Source of the DNA: Phycicoccus sp. CSK15P-2
Lineage (GTDB): Bacteria > Actinomycetota > Actinomycetes > Actinomycetales > Dermatophilaceae
Assembly (NCBI RefSeq): GCF_016888005.1
Contig: NZ_JAFDVE010000023.1
Coordinates: 83,039-147,038 of the forward strand
Reading direction: 5' to 3'
DNA length: 64,000 nt
Shown: in pieces, positions 54,299 through 62,880 of the stretch
How the letters are laid out: each line of letters starts with the position of its first letter
How positions within the stretch are numbered: position 1 is the first letter of the stretch
The notes under the pieces: generated by a model
What the model was told of the DNA's origin: nothing
Seen by the model: the letters and a program-made list of their open reading frames with translations, nothing else
Databases searched by the model: none
Position numbers and translations under genes: made by a program

Positions 54299-54939
54299 AG
54301 GTACTGGCCGGTGCCCTCGACCGGGCCGCCGCCTCCCTGGCCCGAGGGCCGGGAGGCGTCAGGACCACCGGGCCCGGCCTGGCCCGGCTGCATGCCGGGT
54401 GGCAGCGCACGCATCTGCTGCAGCTGTGCCTGGGCGGCCATCTGCTGGGCGACGAGCGCGGTCTGGATGCCGTGGAAGAGGCCTTCGAGCCAGCCGACGA
54501 GCTGAGCCTGGGCGATCCTCAGCTCGGCGTCGGTGGGGGCGTCCTCGGTGAACGGGAGGGCGATGCGCTCCAGCTCCTCGACGAGCTCGGGTGCGAGACC
54601 GTCCTTGAGCTCGCCGAGGGACCGCTCGTGGACGTCGGCCAGACGGGCCCGGCCCTGCTCGTCGAGCGGCGCGCTGCGGACCTCCTCGAGAAGCTGCTTG
54701 ACCATCGAGCCGATCCGCATCACCTTGGCCGGCTGCTCGACGAGGTCGGCGGGGTTGGCCGGACGAGGCTGCTGGGCCGGGTCGGCGTCGTGACCGTCGC
54801 CCGGTGCCTCCCGGGGTGCGACACCCATCCCGTCGGGGGTCACGACGACGACCTTGTCGTCGTCCCCGACGACGGTGGCGGGCACCTGACGTGGGGTGTG
54901 GTCGTCCTGCTGCTGCTCGCTGCGGGGCTGGTCGCTCAT
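54295..54939 (-). CDS. bpa: Bacterial proteasome activator Bpa/PafE
   Basis: A 214-residue, ATP-independent activator that docks on the 20S proteasome and feeds it unfolded proteins. The helical core is clear (VMRIGSMVKQLLEEVRSA, LERIALPFTEDAP, LVGWLEGLFHGIQTALVAQQ), and the protein ends in GQYL, the proteasome-docking tail known for Mycobacterium Bpa. The N-terminus (1-80) and a Gly/Pro linker are longer than in M. tuberculosis (about 174 residues). The organism should therefore carry prcA/prcB, outside this window. Start ATG 54939 with GGAGG directly adjacent. Confidence 0.88.
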   Translation of the reverse strand: MSDQPRSEQQQDDHTPRQVPATVVGDDDKVVVVTPDGMGVAPREAPGDGHDADPAQQPRPANPADLVEQPAKVMRIGSMVKQLLEEVRSAPLDEQGRARLADVHERSLGELKDGLAPELVEELERIALPFTEDAPTDAELRIAQAQLVGWLEGLFHGIQTALVAQQMAAQAQLQQMRALPPGMQPGQAGPGGPDASRPSGQGGGGPVEGTGQYL

Positions 54940-54975
54940 CCCTCCATCCTGCCCCGGCGAACCCGGATCCATGCA

Positions 54976-55014
54976 TTGACATCGACTGTCGATATGTTTA
55001 TCGTTTATCGATAA
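54976..55014. promoter_or_regulatory. Promoter and TATCG-rich operator of the DUF2975/Xre operon
   Basis: TTGACA (54976-54981), a 17-base spacer and TATCGT (54999-55004) form a near-consensus promoter. Overlapping inverted repeats ATCGAC-T-GTCGAT (54981-54993), CGATA-TGTT-TATCG (54990-55003) and TTATCGATAA (55005-55014) crowd the same stretch, much more AT-rich than its surroundings. Confidence 0.7.
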
Positions 55015-55042
55015 CACATCGACGAACGATATGGAGCAGGCC

Positions 55043-55660
55043 ATGCGATCCACACGCCGAAGCCGCCAGGACCCGTGGGGATTCGACCGCACCGACCGGT
55101 ACGCGTTCGTCGGCCTCCTCGGGCTCGTCGTCCTCGTGCAGGCCGCCGTGTTGGTCGGTGTTCCCGCCGGAGCATGGGTACAGGGTGACCCGCTGCCCGT
55201 GCGGATGCTCGGACCCGTCACCGTCCCGGCACTCGACGCGGCCGGTGTGGGCTACGGCGAGGCCTCGTACGAGGTGGCGTTCGACGACCCGTCGGTGGGG
55301 CTGCGCCTCCTGGCCCTCGTTCCCGGCGTGCTGACCGTCGTCCTCGCGGCGTGGGCCACCTGGCTCGTGGTCGCCGTCATGCGTGCCGTCGCCTCAGGGG
55401 AGCCCTTCGCGCAGCCCACGGTGCGGCGGCTGCGGACACTCGCCGCGGTTCTCGCCATCGGAGCGCCGGTCGTCTCGTTCGTCGAGCTGCCGATCCATGG
55501 TGCCCTGCTGGGGGCGGCTCTCGACCCAGGGGGGCGGGAGGTCTCGTTCGCAGTGGACCCGCCCTGGGAGGCGGTCGTGGCTGGGCTCTTCGTCGCCCTG
55601 CTCGCCGAGGCGTTCGTCGTCGGCGGTCGGCTGCGCGACGACGTCGAGGGCCTGGTCTGA
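55043..55660 (+). CDS. DUF2975 membrane protein
   Basis: A 205-residue protein with four hydrophobic segments (about 19-40, 85-115, 135-155, 175-192). VMRAVASGEPFAQPTVRRLRTLA is the typical DUF2975 segment. ATG 55043 has GGAG six bases upstream; ATG 55031 is in frame but lacks one. Paired with a small Xre regulator as in Bacillus YoaS/YozG. Function unknown. Confidence 0.85.
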   Translation: MRSTRRSRQDPWGFDRTDRYAFVGLLGLVVLVQAAVLVGVPAGAWVQGDPLPVRMLGPVTVPALDAAGVGYGEASYEVAFDDPSVGLRLLALVPGVLTVVLAAWATWLVVAVMRAVASGEPFAQPTVRRLRTLAAVLAIGAPVVSFVELPIHGALLGAALDPGGREVSFAVDPPWEAVVAGLFVALLAEAFVVGGRLRDDVEGLV

Positions 55661-55890
55661 TGCCGGTGGACGAGCCGCACCGCGTCGTCTGCCACCTGGA
55701 CCGCCTCCTCGAGGAACGGGGGATGACGCTCGCCGCGCTCGCCGAGGCGGTCGGGGTGACGGTCGTCAACCTGTCGGTGCTGAAGAACGACCGGGCCAAG
55801 GCCATCCGCTTCAGCACTCTCACGGCGATCTGCGACGTCCTCGGCTGTCAGCCGGGCGACGTCCTGTCGCTCGACCCGGGCGAGTCCTGA
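55660..55890 (+). CDS. Small Xre/YozG-like regulator
   Basis: A 76-residue helix-turn-helix protein (LDRLLEERGMTLAALAEAVG, VTVVNLSVLKNDRAKAIRFS, DVLGCQPGDVLSLD) of the YozG-like Cro/CI class. Its ATG overlaps the DUF2975 stop (TGATG), so the pair is coupled. It probably binds the TATCG repeats at 54981-55014. Confidence 0.9.
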   Translation: MPVDEPHRVVCHLDRLLEERGMTLAALAEAVGVTVVNLSVLKNDRAKAIRFSTLTAICDVLGCQPGDVLSLDPGES

Positions 55891-55939
55891 TGCGGCAGCC
55901 TCCGGTCGTGGCCGCCGACCGCGCGCGGCTTCGGACCGG

Positions 55940-55986
55940 AACCTCGGGTCGGGTACCCCGAACTTCGGGGTGCCCGACCCGAGGTT
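55940..55986. terminator. Very strong bidirectional hairpin
   Basis: The arms 55940-55962 and 55964-55986 pair over 23 positions with only one G-U, around a central C. It lies between the convergent Xre and permease genes. Confidence 0.75.
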
Positions 55987-56016
55987 GCGGCACCAGGCGG
56001 GAAAGTGGAGTCCCGC

Positions 56017-58902
56017 TCAGGTGGCCCGGCGAGTCACCTGCGGGGCTCGGCGGATGCCGGCCGCCGCGAGGGCCGCGGCCACGAGCGGGACGAGCACGCC
56101 GACGACGAGCAGCGACATCCACGGGATCACGAGGATGCCGTCACCCGACACCGTGTCGCTGCCCGTGGTCGGGTCCCAGACCTGCGAGGTCAGCACCCGG
56201 GCAATGGCCACGCCGGGGACGAGCCCCACGGCCACGCCGAGCGCACAGCCCACGGCGGTGAGCAGGAACGCCTGGGCCGAGGCCATGACGCGCCGGGTGC
56301 CGCGGGTCGCGCCCAGTGCGGCGAGCGTCGCCTGGTCGGTCTGCTGCTCGGCGAGGGTGAGGGCCGTCGAGGTCAGCGCCACGACGAGGATGAGCACGCC
56401 GAACACGGTGAGCAGGATCGCGACGACGAGGCCGTCCGCCCGGCTGAAGCCGTCCTCGCGCTCGACGGAGGTCTCGTCGCCCAGGGTCTGCTGCAGCTTC
56501 TCGACCGTCTCGTCGGCCACCGGCGAGCCGTCCTCGGTGCGGACCGTCCACGTGGTCGCCTGGGTCGGCCACCCGGTGGTCGTCGGCGTGTCGGCGGCGA
56601 AGGCCAGGGTGCCGCCGAAGAGGCGTCCGGTGGTCTCCCTCGTCTCCGGCAGGTGCACGACCGGCACGGTGAGCTCGCGGGTGGCGCGGATGTCCGGGTC
56701 CGTCTCGGTGGCGCTCGTGGGGTCGACCGCGTAGTCGCCGATGGCGAGGCGTGCCGTCCCCGCCGGAAGGGCCGTGGAGACCGCTGCCCCGGCCCGGATC
56801 CTCTCCGCGTCGTCGGCCGGGACGTCGAGGCGGCGCAGGAGCTCGTCGGCCGGCAGGACCGCGACCTGGGTCCCGTTCACGCTCTGCGACCCGGCGACGG
56901 CGCAGCGCTCGTCCGGCTGCTGGCTCGAGACCCAGGCGACCGTGGCCTCCACCGAGCAGCCGTCGGGGACGATGCTGACGAACTCGGCCCGGTAGGCGCC
57001 CTCGGGCTGCGACCCGGTCATCATCGGGTCCCCGACGAACATCGGGTTGGCGGTGACGACGAGGCCCGGCGCGGCCCTCCGCACGGTGTCGGTGCCGAAC
57101 CGGTCGTTCTCGTCCCATCGGTCGCTCATCCACGTGCTGACGACGACCTCGCCGGGCAGCGTGCGCGGCTGGTAGTTCTGGCGGGCCTGCTCGGTGTCCG
57201 AGGCCAGGCCGGTCAGCCCGAAGGTCAGTCCGGAGACGACCGCGAGGACCGCCGCCACGGACGGCGCGCTGCGGGCGCGGTGCCGGGCGAGGTCCCGGGC
57301 CGCCATCCGCAGGGCCGTGGGCATCCGGCTGCCCAGCCGTCCGATGCCCGCGAGGACCATCGGGACGAGGAGGAGCGAGCCGACGACGAGGACGACGGCG
57401 CCCATCACGACGAGGGTGCTCCCGTCGTCCGCGCCGCCCAGCCTGCCGACGACACCGGTCGCGCCGAGGGTGAGGGCCGTTCCGCCGAGGGTCATCACGG
57501 TCCCGAGCGCGAGGACGGCCATGCTCGGGCGCGGGGAGACGCTCTGGCCGCGCATGACCCCGACGATGTCCAGCCGGCCGAGGCGCCGGGCGGGGACGAG
57601 AGCGGCGACCATCGTCGACGCCGTGGCCGCGGCGGCGACCGCGAGCAGGGTCAGCAGGTGGACGTCCAACGGACCGTCGAGGGTGGGGTCGTCGGTGCTC
57701 CGGGTCCAGGTGACGATCCCGTACGCCAGCAGCACCCCGAGGGCGACGCCGGACACCGCGGTGGCCGCGCCGAGGACGAGTGCCTGGGCGAGGACAGTCC
57801 GCCGCAGCACCGGCGTGGACGCGCCGTTGCTGGCGGCGAGCGCGAGGGTGCGCCGCTGGCGCGCGGCGCTCACAGCGAACGCCGGGCCGACGAGGAGGGT
57901 CGTGGAGAGAAGGAGCATCGTCCCCGCGAGGCCGACCAGCAGTGCGGTGCGCCGGATGTCGCCGGACATCATCTCGCGCACCTGCGGGTCCAGCGTGCCG
58001 GTGGCCGGCGGCTCGGTGAGCACCGCACGGGAGGTGACGGCGAAGCCGTGCTCGTTGAGCCGCCGGACGTCGTCCCAGGTGACGGGGTCGTCCCCGAGGA
58101 CGATCCAGCTGCCGAACGCGGCGACGTCCGGGGCGAGCCCACCCGCGGTCACGAGGCCGACGTCCGCGTACCGTACGCGGGCCTCGGCCACGCCGACGAT
58201 CTCCAGGGTGCGTGTCGTCCCGTCGCTGCTCACCTGGACCGTGCCGGAGGAGGGGAGCCCGCGGGAGAGCGCGTGCGGGGTGACGAGGGCCTCGACCGGG
58301 GTGTCCGTGTCGGTCGTGGGCGGCTGCGGCCATCGGCCGGACCGGAGGGCCAGCTTCTCGCCGAGGCCGAGGCGGCCGTCCAGAGCCAGCGCCTCGAGCG
58401 ATACCCGACGGTCGTCGACCGTGGTGCGGACGCTGAACCGGACGGACGGCGCGACAGGCGCGCCGACGAGGCGGGAGACCGCCTCCGCGTTCGCGAACGT
58501 CCCTGCGCCGGGCTCCAGGCCGGGGATCGGCTCCGCGGTCTGCTCCCCGGCCGAGAGGTACGCCAGCGACCCGGAGGGGTCGGGCCCCTGCACGACGGGG
58601 CTGCCGTCGGGTCCCTCGAGGAGTGCCTGTCCGGACCCCATCGTCCACGGGATCGCCTCGAGCCCGGTGACCTGCTGGGTGTTGGCCACGGTCACGGCGG
58701 CCGACAGCAGCATCGTGGGGAAGAGCACCATGACGACCACGAGGGCGCTGCGGCCCTTGTGGCGGCGGACGTCCCGGCGGGCCATCCGGAGGGCGACCGC
58801 CCAGGTGGAGCGCCACTGCGCCCAGCGGGAGGTGTCGCCAGGGTCGTCCGTGGGACGTTCGGCGGCCGCGGCGTCGGGCCGGGGAGGGGCGACGGTGCTC
58901 AC
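56017..58902 (-). CDS. ABC exporter permease, FtsX/MacB-like, two-domain
   Basis: A 961-residue membrane protein with a cytoplasmic N-terminus, one helix (about 48-68), a large external domain, a first FtsX-type helix set (about 320-510), a second external domain and a final FtsX set (about 785-955, with LAEQQTDQATLAALGATRGTR). It makes an exporter with the ATPase encoded upstream; GTG 58902 overlaps that stop. Likely lipid, peptide or drug efflux or envelope stress. Under PadR control. Confidence 0.88.
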   Translation of the reverse strand: MSTVAPPRPDAAAAERPTDDPGDTSRWAQWRSTWAVALRMARRDVRRHKGRSALVVVMVLFPTMLLSAAVTVANTQQVTGLEAIPWTMGSGQALLEGPDGSPVVQGPDPSGSLAYLSAGEQTAEPIPGLEPGAGTFANAEAVSRLVGAPVAPSVRFSVRTTVDDRRVSLEALALDGRLGLGEKLALRSGRWPQPPTTDTDTPVEALVTPHALSRGLPSSGTVQVSSDGTTRTLEIVGVAEARVRYADVGLVTAGGLAPDVAAFGSWIVLGDDPVTWDDVRRLNEHGFAVTSRAVLTEPPATGTLDPQVREMMSGDIRRTALLVGLAGTMLLLSTTLLVGPAFAVSAARQRRTLALAASNGASTPVLRRTVLAQALVLGAATAVSGVALGVLLAYGIVTWTRSTDDPTLDGPLDVHLLTLLAVAAAATASTMVAALVPARRLGRLDIVGVMRGQSVSPRPSMAVLALGTVMTLGGTALTLGATGVVGRLGGADDGSTLVVMGAVVLVVGSLLLVPMVLAGIGRLGSRMPTALRMAARDLARHRARSAPSVAAVLAVVSGLTFGLTGLASDTEQARQNYQPRTLPGEVVVSTWMSDRWDENDRFGTDTVRRAAPGLVVTANPMFVGDPMMTGSQPEGAYRAEFVSIVPDGCSVEATVAWVSSQQPDERCAVAGSQSVNGTQVAVLPADELLRRLDVPADDAERIRAGAAVSTALPAGTARLAIGDYAVDPTSATETDPDIRATRELTVPVVHLPETRETTGRLFGGTLAFAADTPTTTGWPTQATTWTVRTEDGSPVADETVEKLQQTLGDETSVEREDGFSRADGLVVAILLTVFGVLILVVALTSTALTLAEQQTDQATLAALGATRGTRRVMASAQAFLLTAVGCALGVAVGLVPGVAIARVLTSQVWDPTTGSDTVSGDGILVIPWMSLLVVGVLVPLVAAALAAAGIRRAPQVTRRAT

Positions 58903-59627
58903 CGGGGGCCGCCCGTCGCGAGCAGGTCCTCCGGCCGGTCCGCCCCACCGGTGGAGTCGACCACCGTGCCGTCGCGCAGGAAGACGACCCGGTCGGCCCA
59001 GGCCGCGTGCCGCGCCTCGTGCGTGACGAGCAGGCCGGCGACGCCCTCGTCGCAGCGCTCCCGGAGGACCCGGAGCACCTCCTCGCCGGTCTGGCTGTCG
59101 AGGGCGCCGGTGGGCTCGTCGGCGAGGACGAACCGCCGGGTGCCGACGAGCGCCCGGGCGATCGCGACGCGCTGCTGCTGGCCGCCGGACATCTGGTCCG
59201 GGTAGCGGTCGGACAGCTGCATGAGGTCCATGAGGTCGAGGGTGTGCCGCGCCTGGCGTCGGGCGAGGCGGGCCTTGGTGCCGTCGAGCTCGAGGGGGAG
59301 CGCGACGTTCTCGGCGGCGGTGAGGCTCGGGATGAGGTTGTAGTCCTGGAAGACGAAGCCCATCCGGCGCCGGCGCAGCTTGGCGAGGTCCCGTGGGCCG
59401 AGGTCACCGAGGACCTGCCCGCCGACGCTCACGGTGCCCGACGTGGGGCGGTCCAGGCCGCCGGCGACGTTGAGCAGGGTCGACTTGCCCGAGCCGCTCG
59501 GGCCCATCACGGCGACCAGCTCGCCGAGCTGGATCTCGAGGGAGACGTCGTCCAGTGCGGTGACCTCGGCCTCCCCCTCTCCGTGGACGCGGGTGACGCC
59601 GGAGACGACGACGTGTGGTGCGCTCAT
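58899..59627 (-). CDS. ABC transporter ATPase, MacB/LolD-like
   Basis: A 242-residue ATPase. Walker A (GPSGSGKST), Q-loop (FVFQDYNLIP), signature (MSGGQQQRVAIARALVG), Walker B (FVLADEPTGALDS) and H-loop (VTHEA) are all intact. ATG 59627 overlaps the PadR stop, and its own stop overlaps the permease start, so padR, ATPase and permease form one operon. Confidence 0.93.
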   Translation of the reverse strand: MSAPHVVVSGVTRVHGEGEAEVTALDDVSLEIQLGELVAVMGPSGSGKSTLLNVAGGLDRPTSGTVSVGGQVLGDLGPRDLAKLRRRRMGFVFQDYNLIPSLTAAENVALPLELDGTKARLARRQARHTLDLMDLMQLSDRYPDQMSGGQQQRVAIARALVGTRRFVLADEPTGALDSQTGEEVLRVLRERCDEGVAGLLVTHEARHAAWADRVVFLRDGTVVDSTGGADRPEDLLATGGPR

Positions 59628-60256
59628 GACAGGGTCCCCTCCTGGTGGGCCGGGAGGTTCCCGGCGGTGTCGACGGTGACGATGTGCGGGTGCAGCTGCG
59701 CGCCACGGGCGTGGCGGGCCAGGACGGACTCGACGTGGTCGAGCCAGCGGACCTCGGCCTCGGCGGCGAACACGAGGTTCTCGAGCACGAGCAGCCAGGC
59801 CACGCCGTGCTCGGTGTCGGCGCCCTCGCCCGTCCCCTCCGCACGGTCCAGGGCGTCGCGCTTGAGCCGGGTGAGGTCGCGCAGGTGGCGCAGGGTGGAG
59901 GTGCGCTGGTGCTGGACGACCTGGGCGACGTCGACACCCGGGGCGGTCACGGCGAGCGCGAGCTTGATGGTCAGCTCGTCGCGCGGGGTGCTCGTGCGGT
60001 CGACCGGGGTGGTCCACCAGGTGTCGAGCTCGGCCCGGCCGGTGTCGGTGAGGTGATAGGCGATGCGCCCCTCGGCGTCGCTCTCGCCCACCTGCTCGAC
60101 GAGTCCGTCCCGGACGAGCCGCTCGAGCGTGGTGTACACCTGCCCCACGTTGAGCGGCCAGGTGCCGCCGGTGCGTTCCTCGAACTCCGAGCGCAGCCGG
60201 GCGCCGTACGTGTCGCCCTCCGCGAGCAGGGCCATGAGCCCGAGCCGGACCGACAT
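59624..60256 (-). CDS. PadR-family transcriptional regulator
   Basis: A 210-residue regulator. The winged helix occupies residues 1-75 (GLMALLAEGDTYGARLRSEF, VGQVYTTLERLVRDGLVEQV); a PadR C-terminal helical domain follows. It most likely represses its own promoter, where two ATACC/GGTAT-like sites lie (60280-60323). First gene of the padR-ABC operon; GGAGG precedes the ATG. Confidence 0.9.
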   Translation of the reverse strand: MSVRLGLMALLAEGDTYGARLRSEFEERTGGTWPLNVGQVYTTLERLVRDGLVEQVGESDAEGRIAYHLTDTGRAELDTWWTTPVDRTSTPRDELTIKLALAVTAPGVDVAQVVQHQRTSTLRHLRDLTRLKRDALDRAEGTGEGADTEHGVAWLLVLENLVFAAEAEVRWLDHVESVLARHARGAQLHPHIVTVDTAGNLPAHQEGTLS

Positions 60257-60279
60257 CGGGTCCTCCCTCCACCAGGTGC

Positions 60280-60338
60280 ATACCCGGTATTCCCGGGCTG
60301 ACGAGGGAATGTATACCGAGTATCACGTGTGACGTCAA
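60280..60338 (-). promoter_or_regulatory. PadR operon promoter with paired operators
   Basis: On the minus strand TTGACG (60338-60333), a 17-base spacer and TATACA (60315-60310) form the promoter. ATACCCGGTAT (60280-60290) and ATACCGAGTAT (60313-60323) are two similar sites 33 bases apart, the second inside the promoter, the first near the transcription start. Confidence 0.65.
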
Positions 60339-60423
60339 CCGGGCCCTCCGACCGGGTGGTGGCGCTCGGGCGGTCCGACGCGTGAGGATGGCGCCACCGG
60401 CCCGTCGACGAAGAGGTGTCCCG

Positions 60424-61955
60424 ATGCTGGTCCCGATGACCGTGACCGACTTCATCGACCGTGCCCGCACGGTCTACGGCGACCGGGTGGGGGTCGTCGA
60501 CGAGCCCGACCAGCCTGCCGGCCCGCTGCCGGACCTCACCTACGCCGAGCTCGCGGCGCTCGGCGCGCGGCAGGCGGCGAGGCTCGACGAGCTCGGCATC
60601 GCGGTCGGGGAGCGGGTCGCGGTCGTGTCGCACAACGCCGCGCGGATGCTCGTGTCCTTCTTCGGCGTCTGCGGCTCGGGGCGGGTGCTCGTCCCGGTCA
60701 ACTTCCGGCTCAAGCCGGACGAGGTCCGCTACATCGTCGAGCACTCCGGGGCCCGGGTCCTGCTCGTGGACCCGGAGGTGGACGCGGCGCTCGCCGACGT
60801 GCCGGCCGAGCACCGCGTCGTCCTGGGCGACGACGACGCCCTCTACGCCCCCGAGGGGGTCACGCCCCGGCCGTGGGAGCCCGACGAGAACGCGACGGCG
60901 ACGATCAACTACACGTCGGGCACGACGGCCCGGCCGAAGGGCGTCCAGATCACGCACCGCAACATCTGGACCAACGCCCTGACCTTCGGGTTGCACGCCG
61001 GGGTGTCGGACCGTGACGTCTACCTGCACACCCTGCCGATGTTCCACGCCAACGGGTGGGGGATGCCGTTCGTGGCCACCGGGCTCGGGGTGCGGCAGGT
61101 CGTCCTGCGCAAGGTCGACGGCGCCGAGATCCTGCGCCGGGTCGAGCAGCACGGCGTGACGTTCATGTGCGCCGCGCCCGCGGTCGTGGCGGCCGTGCTC
61201 GAGGCGGCGCAGTCCTGGGAGGGCGAGGTTCCCGGACGGGACCGAGTGCGGATCATCGTCGCCGGCGCGCCGCCGCCGACGAAGACCGTCGCTGGGGTCG
61301 AGGCCGAGCTCGGCTGGGAGTTCATCCAGATCTACGGGCTCACCGAGACCTCGCCGCTGCTGACGATCAACCGGCGGCGGACGGAGTGGGACGACCTCCC
61401 ACCCGATGAGCGCGCCGAGCTGCTCGTACGGGCGGGGGCGCCCGCGCTCGGGGTGACGCTCTCGCTCTCGCCGGACCACGAGGTGCTGGCGCGGTCGAAC
61501 GTGGTGCTCGAGGGTACTGGGAGCAGCCCGACGAGTCCGCCCGGGCGCTCGAGGACGGCTGGTTCCACACCGGGGACGGCGGGACGATCGGCGACGACGG
61601 GTACCTGACGATCAGCGACCGCAAGAAGGACGTCATCATCACCGGCGGTGAGAACGTGTCGTCCATCGAGGTCGAGGACGTCATCTTCAGCCATCCGGCC
61701 GTGACCGAGGTCGCCGTCATCGGCGTGCCGGACGAGAAGTGGGGCGAGACGATCAAGGCGCTCGTCGTCGTGGAGGCCGGGGCGTCGGTGAGCGAGGCCG
61801 AGATCGTCGCCTGGTGCAAGGAGCGCGCGGCGGGCTACAAGGCGCCGACGTCGGTCGAGTTCCGCGACGCGCTGGCCCGCACCGCGACGGGAAAGCTGCA
61901 GAAGTTCAAGCTGCGCGCGCCGTACTGGGAGGGGCGGGAGCGCCAGGTGAACTAG
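60424..61955 (+). pseudogene. Acyl-CoA synthetase (AMP-forming), frameshifted
   Basis: A fadD-type gene for activating a carboxylic acid with ATP and CoA. The first frame (60424 to about 61514) has INYTSGTTARPKGVQITHRN (ATP loop) and IQIYGLTETSP. At about 61513-61515 one base is missing: the expected YWEQPDESARALEDGWFHTG continues in another frame, with the rest reaching KLQKFKLRAPYWEG at 61955 (ITGGENVSSIEVEDVIF, TATGKLQKFKL). Without the shift, the first frame runs to a spurious stop at 61608. A single-base deletion or sequencing error explains this; otherwise the enzyme would be complete at about 510 residues. Confidence 0.8.
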
Positions 61956-61977
61956 TGGTCGTCGTGGCCGCCGGACC

Positions 61978-62340
61978 CTAGCCCGCGACGATCCGGGCGA
62001 CGAGTGCGACGGCGGCCGGGGCGGCCTGCACCCAGAGGATGCGGCGGCTCACCGTCGCCGCGCCGACCAGGCCGGCAGCGACGACGCACGCGAGGCCGAA
62101 CACGGTGAAGGCGAACCGGTGCTCGGCCGGCCCGAGCAGGCCGAGGCCAAGGGCTGCCACGAGAAAGCCGTTGTACAGACCCTGGTTGGCGGCGAGAACC
62201 TTGGTCTCGGTGGCCTGCTCGCGAGTCGTCCCGAACACGGCCCGCCCGCGGGGGGTGTCCCAGAGCACCATCTCGAGCACGACGATCCAGACGTGGACCA
62301 GGGCGACGAGAGCGGTGAGCGCGACAGCGACGACGTGCAT
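61978..62340 (-). CDS. DUF1304-family membrane protein
   Basis: A 120-residue protein with four hydrophobic segments. LVALVHVWIVVLEMVLWDTP, VLAANQGLYNGFLVAALGLG and FGLACVVAAGLVGAAT are the DUF1304 blocks. Function unknown. Its stop lies 22 bases from the convergent acyl-CoA synthetase stop. Confidence 0.88.
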   Translation of the reverse strand: MHVVAVALTALVALVHVWIVVLEMVLWDTPRGRAVFGTTREQATETKVLAANQGLYNGFLVAALGLGLLGPAEHRFAFTVFGLACVVAAGLVGAATVSRRILWVQAAPAAVALVARIVAG

Positions 62341-62384
62341 GCGGACTGTCTAACGCAACTGGAGGTGTCCGGCGAGGGTGGGCG

Positions 62385-62544
62385 TCCGGCGGCTGGACCG
62401 CGGGGGTGGGTCGCCGGCTGCGGAACCACCGGGGTCTCCGGCGGCTGGACCGCGGGGGCGGGTCTCCGGCGGCTGGACCGCGGGGGTGGGTCGCCGGCTG
62501 CGGAACCACCGGGGTCTCCGGCGGCTGGACCGCGGGGGCGGGTC
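62385..62544. repeat. Two tandem 80-base repeats
   Basis: 62385-62464 and 62465-62544 are identical to the eye. Within each, a 22-base G/C-rich segment occurs twice (starts 62385, 62437, 62465 and 62517). A third copy breaks off near 62550. Confidence 0.85.
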
Positions 62545-62577
62545 TCCGGCCGCCGAACCACGAGGAGCCGGTGTCCG

Positions 62578-62685
62578 GACGTCCATGTGCTCCCGATGTC
62601 GGGCCACCCGCCCAGCATCCGGAGCACAGGTACGTGTGCTCCGAGCGCTGGGCCGGTGGCTCGGATGTCGGAGCATCCGGACGTC
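62578..62685. repeat. Long imperfect inverted repeat (hairpin)
   Basis: Arms 62578-62631 and 62632-62685 match at 39 of 54 positions when folded, centred on GTAC at 62630-62633. The outermost seven bases GACGTCC and the inner GGAGCAC blocks pair fully. Confidence 0.65.
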
Positions 62686-62730
62686 GCGGGACGAACCAGT
62701 GGTGTGGTGCTCGGTCCTCGGGTCGCCCGG

Positions 62731-62802
62731 CCCGGACCGGCGGCGGTGGGTTCGCTCGCGCGTTTCGGCCCGGACCGGCGGCGGTGGGTTCGCTCGCGCG
62801 TT
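62731..62802. repeat. 34-base direct repeat
   Basis: 62731-62764 and 62769-62802 are identical copies 38 bases apart. Confidence 0.8.
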
Positions 62803-62880
62803 CCGGTCGGCCGGCGCGCTGTTGTGGGCTGTCCGCGCCTCTGGCAGCCGATCGCGCTGTTTCGGGCCGTCCGCGCCCGG

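Larger units (their letters stand above)
62341..62880. other. Repeat-rich intergenic region without a gene
   Basis: The 540 bases between DUF1304 and the quinone oxidoreductase hold only repeats: an 80-base tandem duplication, a 108-base imperfect hairpin and a 34-base unit repeated at 38-base spacing. Open frames cross it on both strands in all phases but have no start context, homology or codon pattern. It lacks the regular spacing of a CRISPR array. Confidence 0.6.

Noticed and set aside
56005..59407. Long frames over 1000 residues on both strands across the ABC permease
   Set aside because: They are out of register with the FtsX helices and the intact Walker motifs of the ATPase; amino acid composition is Arg/Pro/Gly-rich as expected from shadows.
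62385..62802. A CRISPR-like array
   Set aside because: Copies are few, adjacent rather than separated by unique spacers of equal length, and unequal in size (80, 22 and 34 bases). No cas gene is present.
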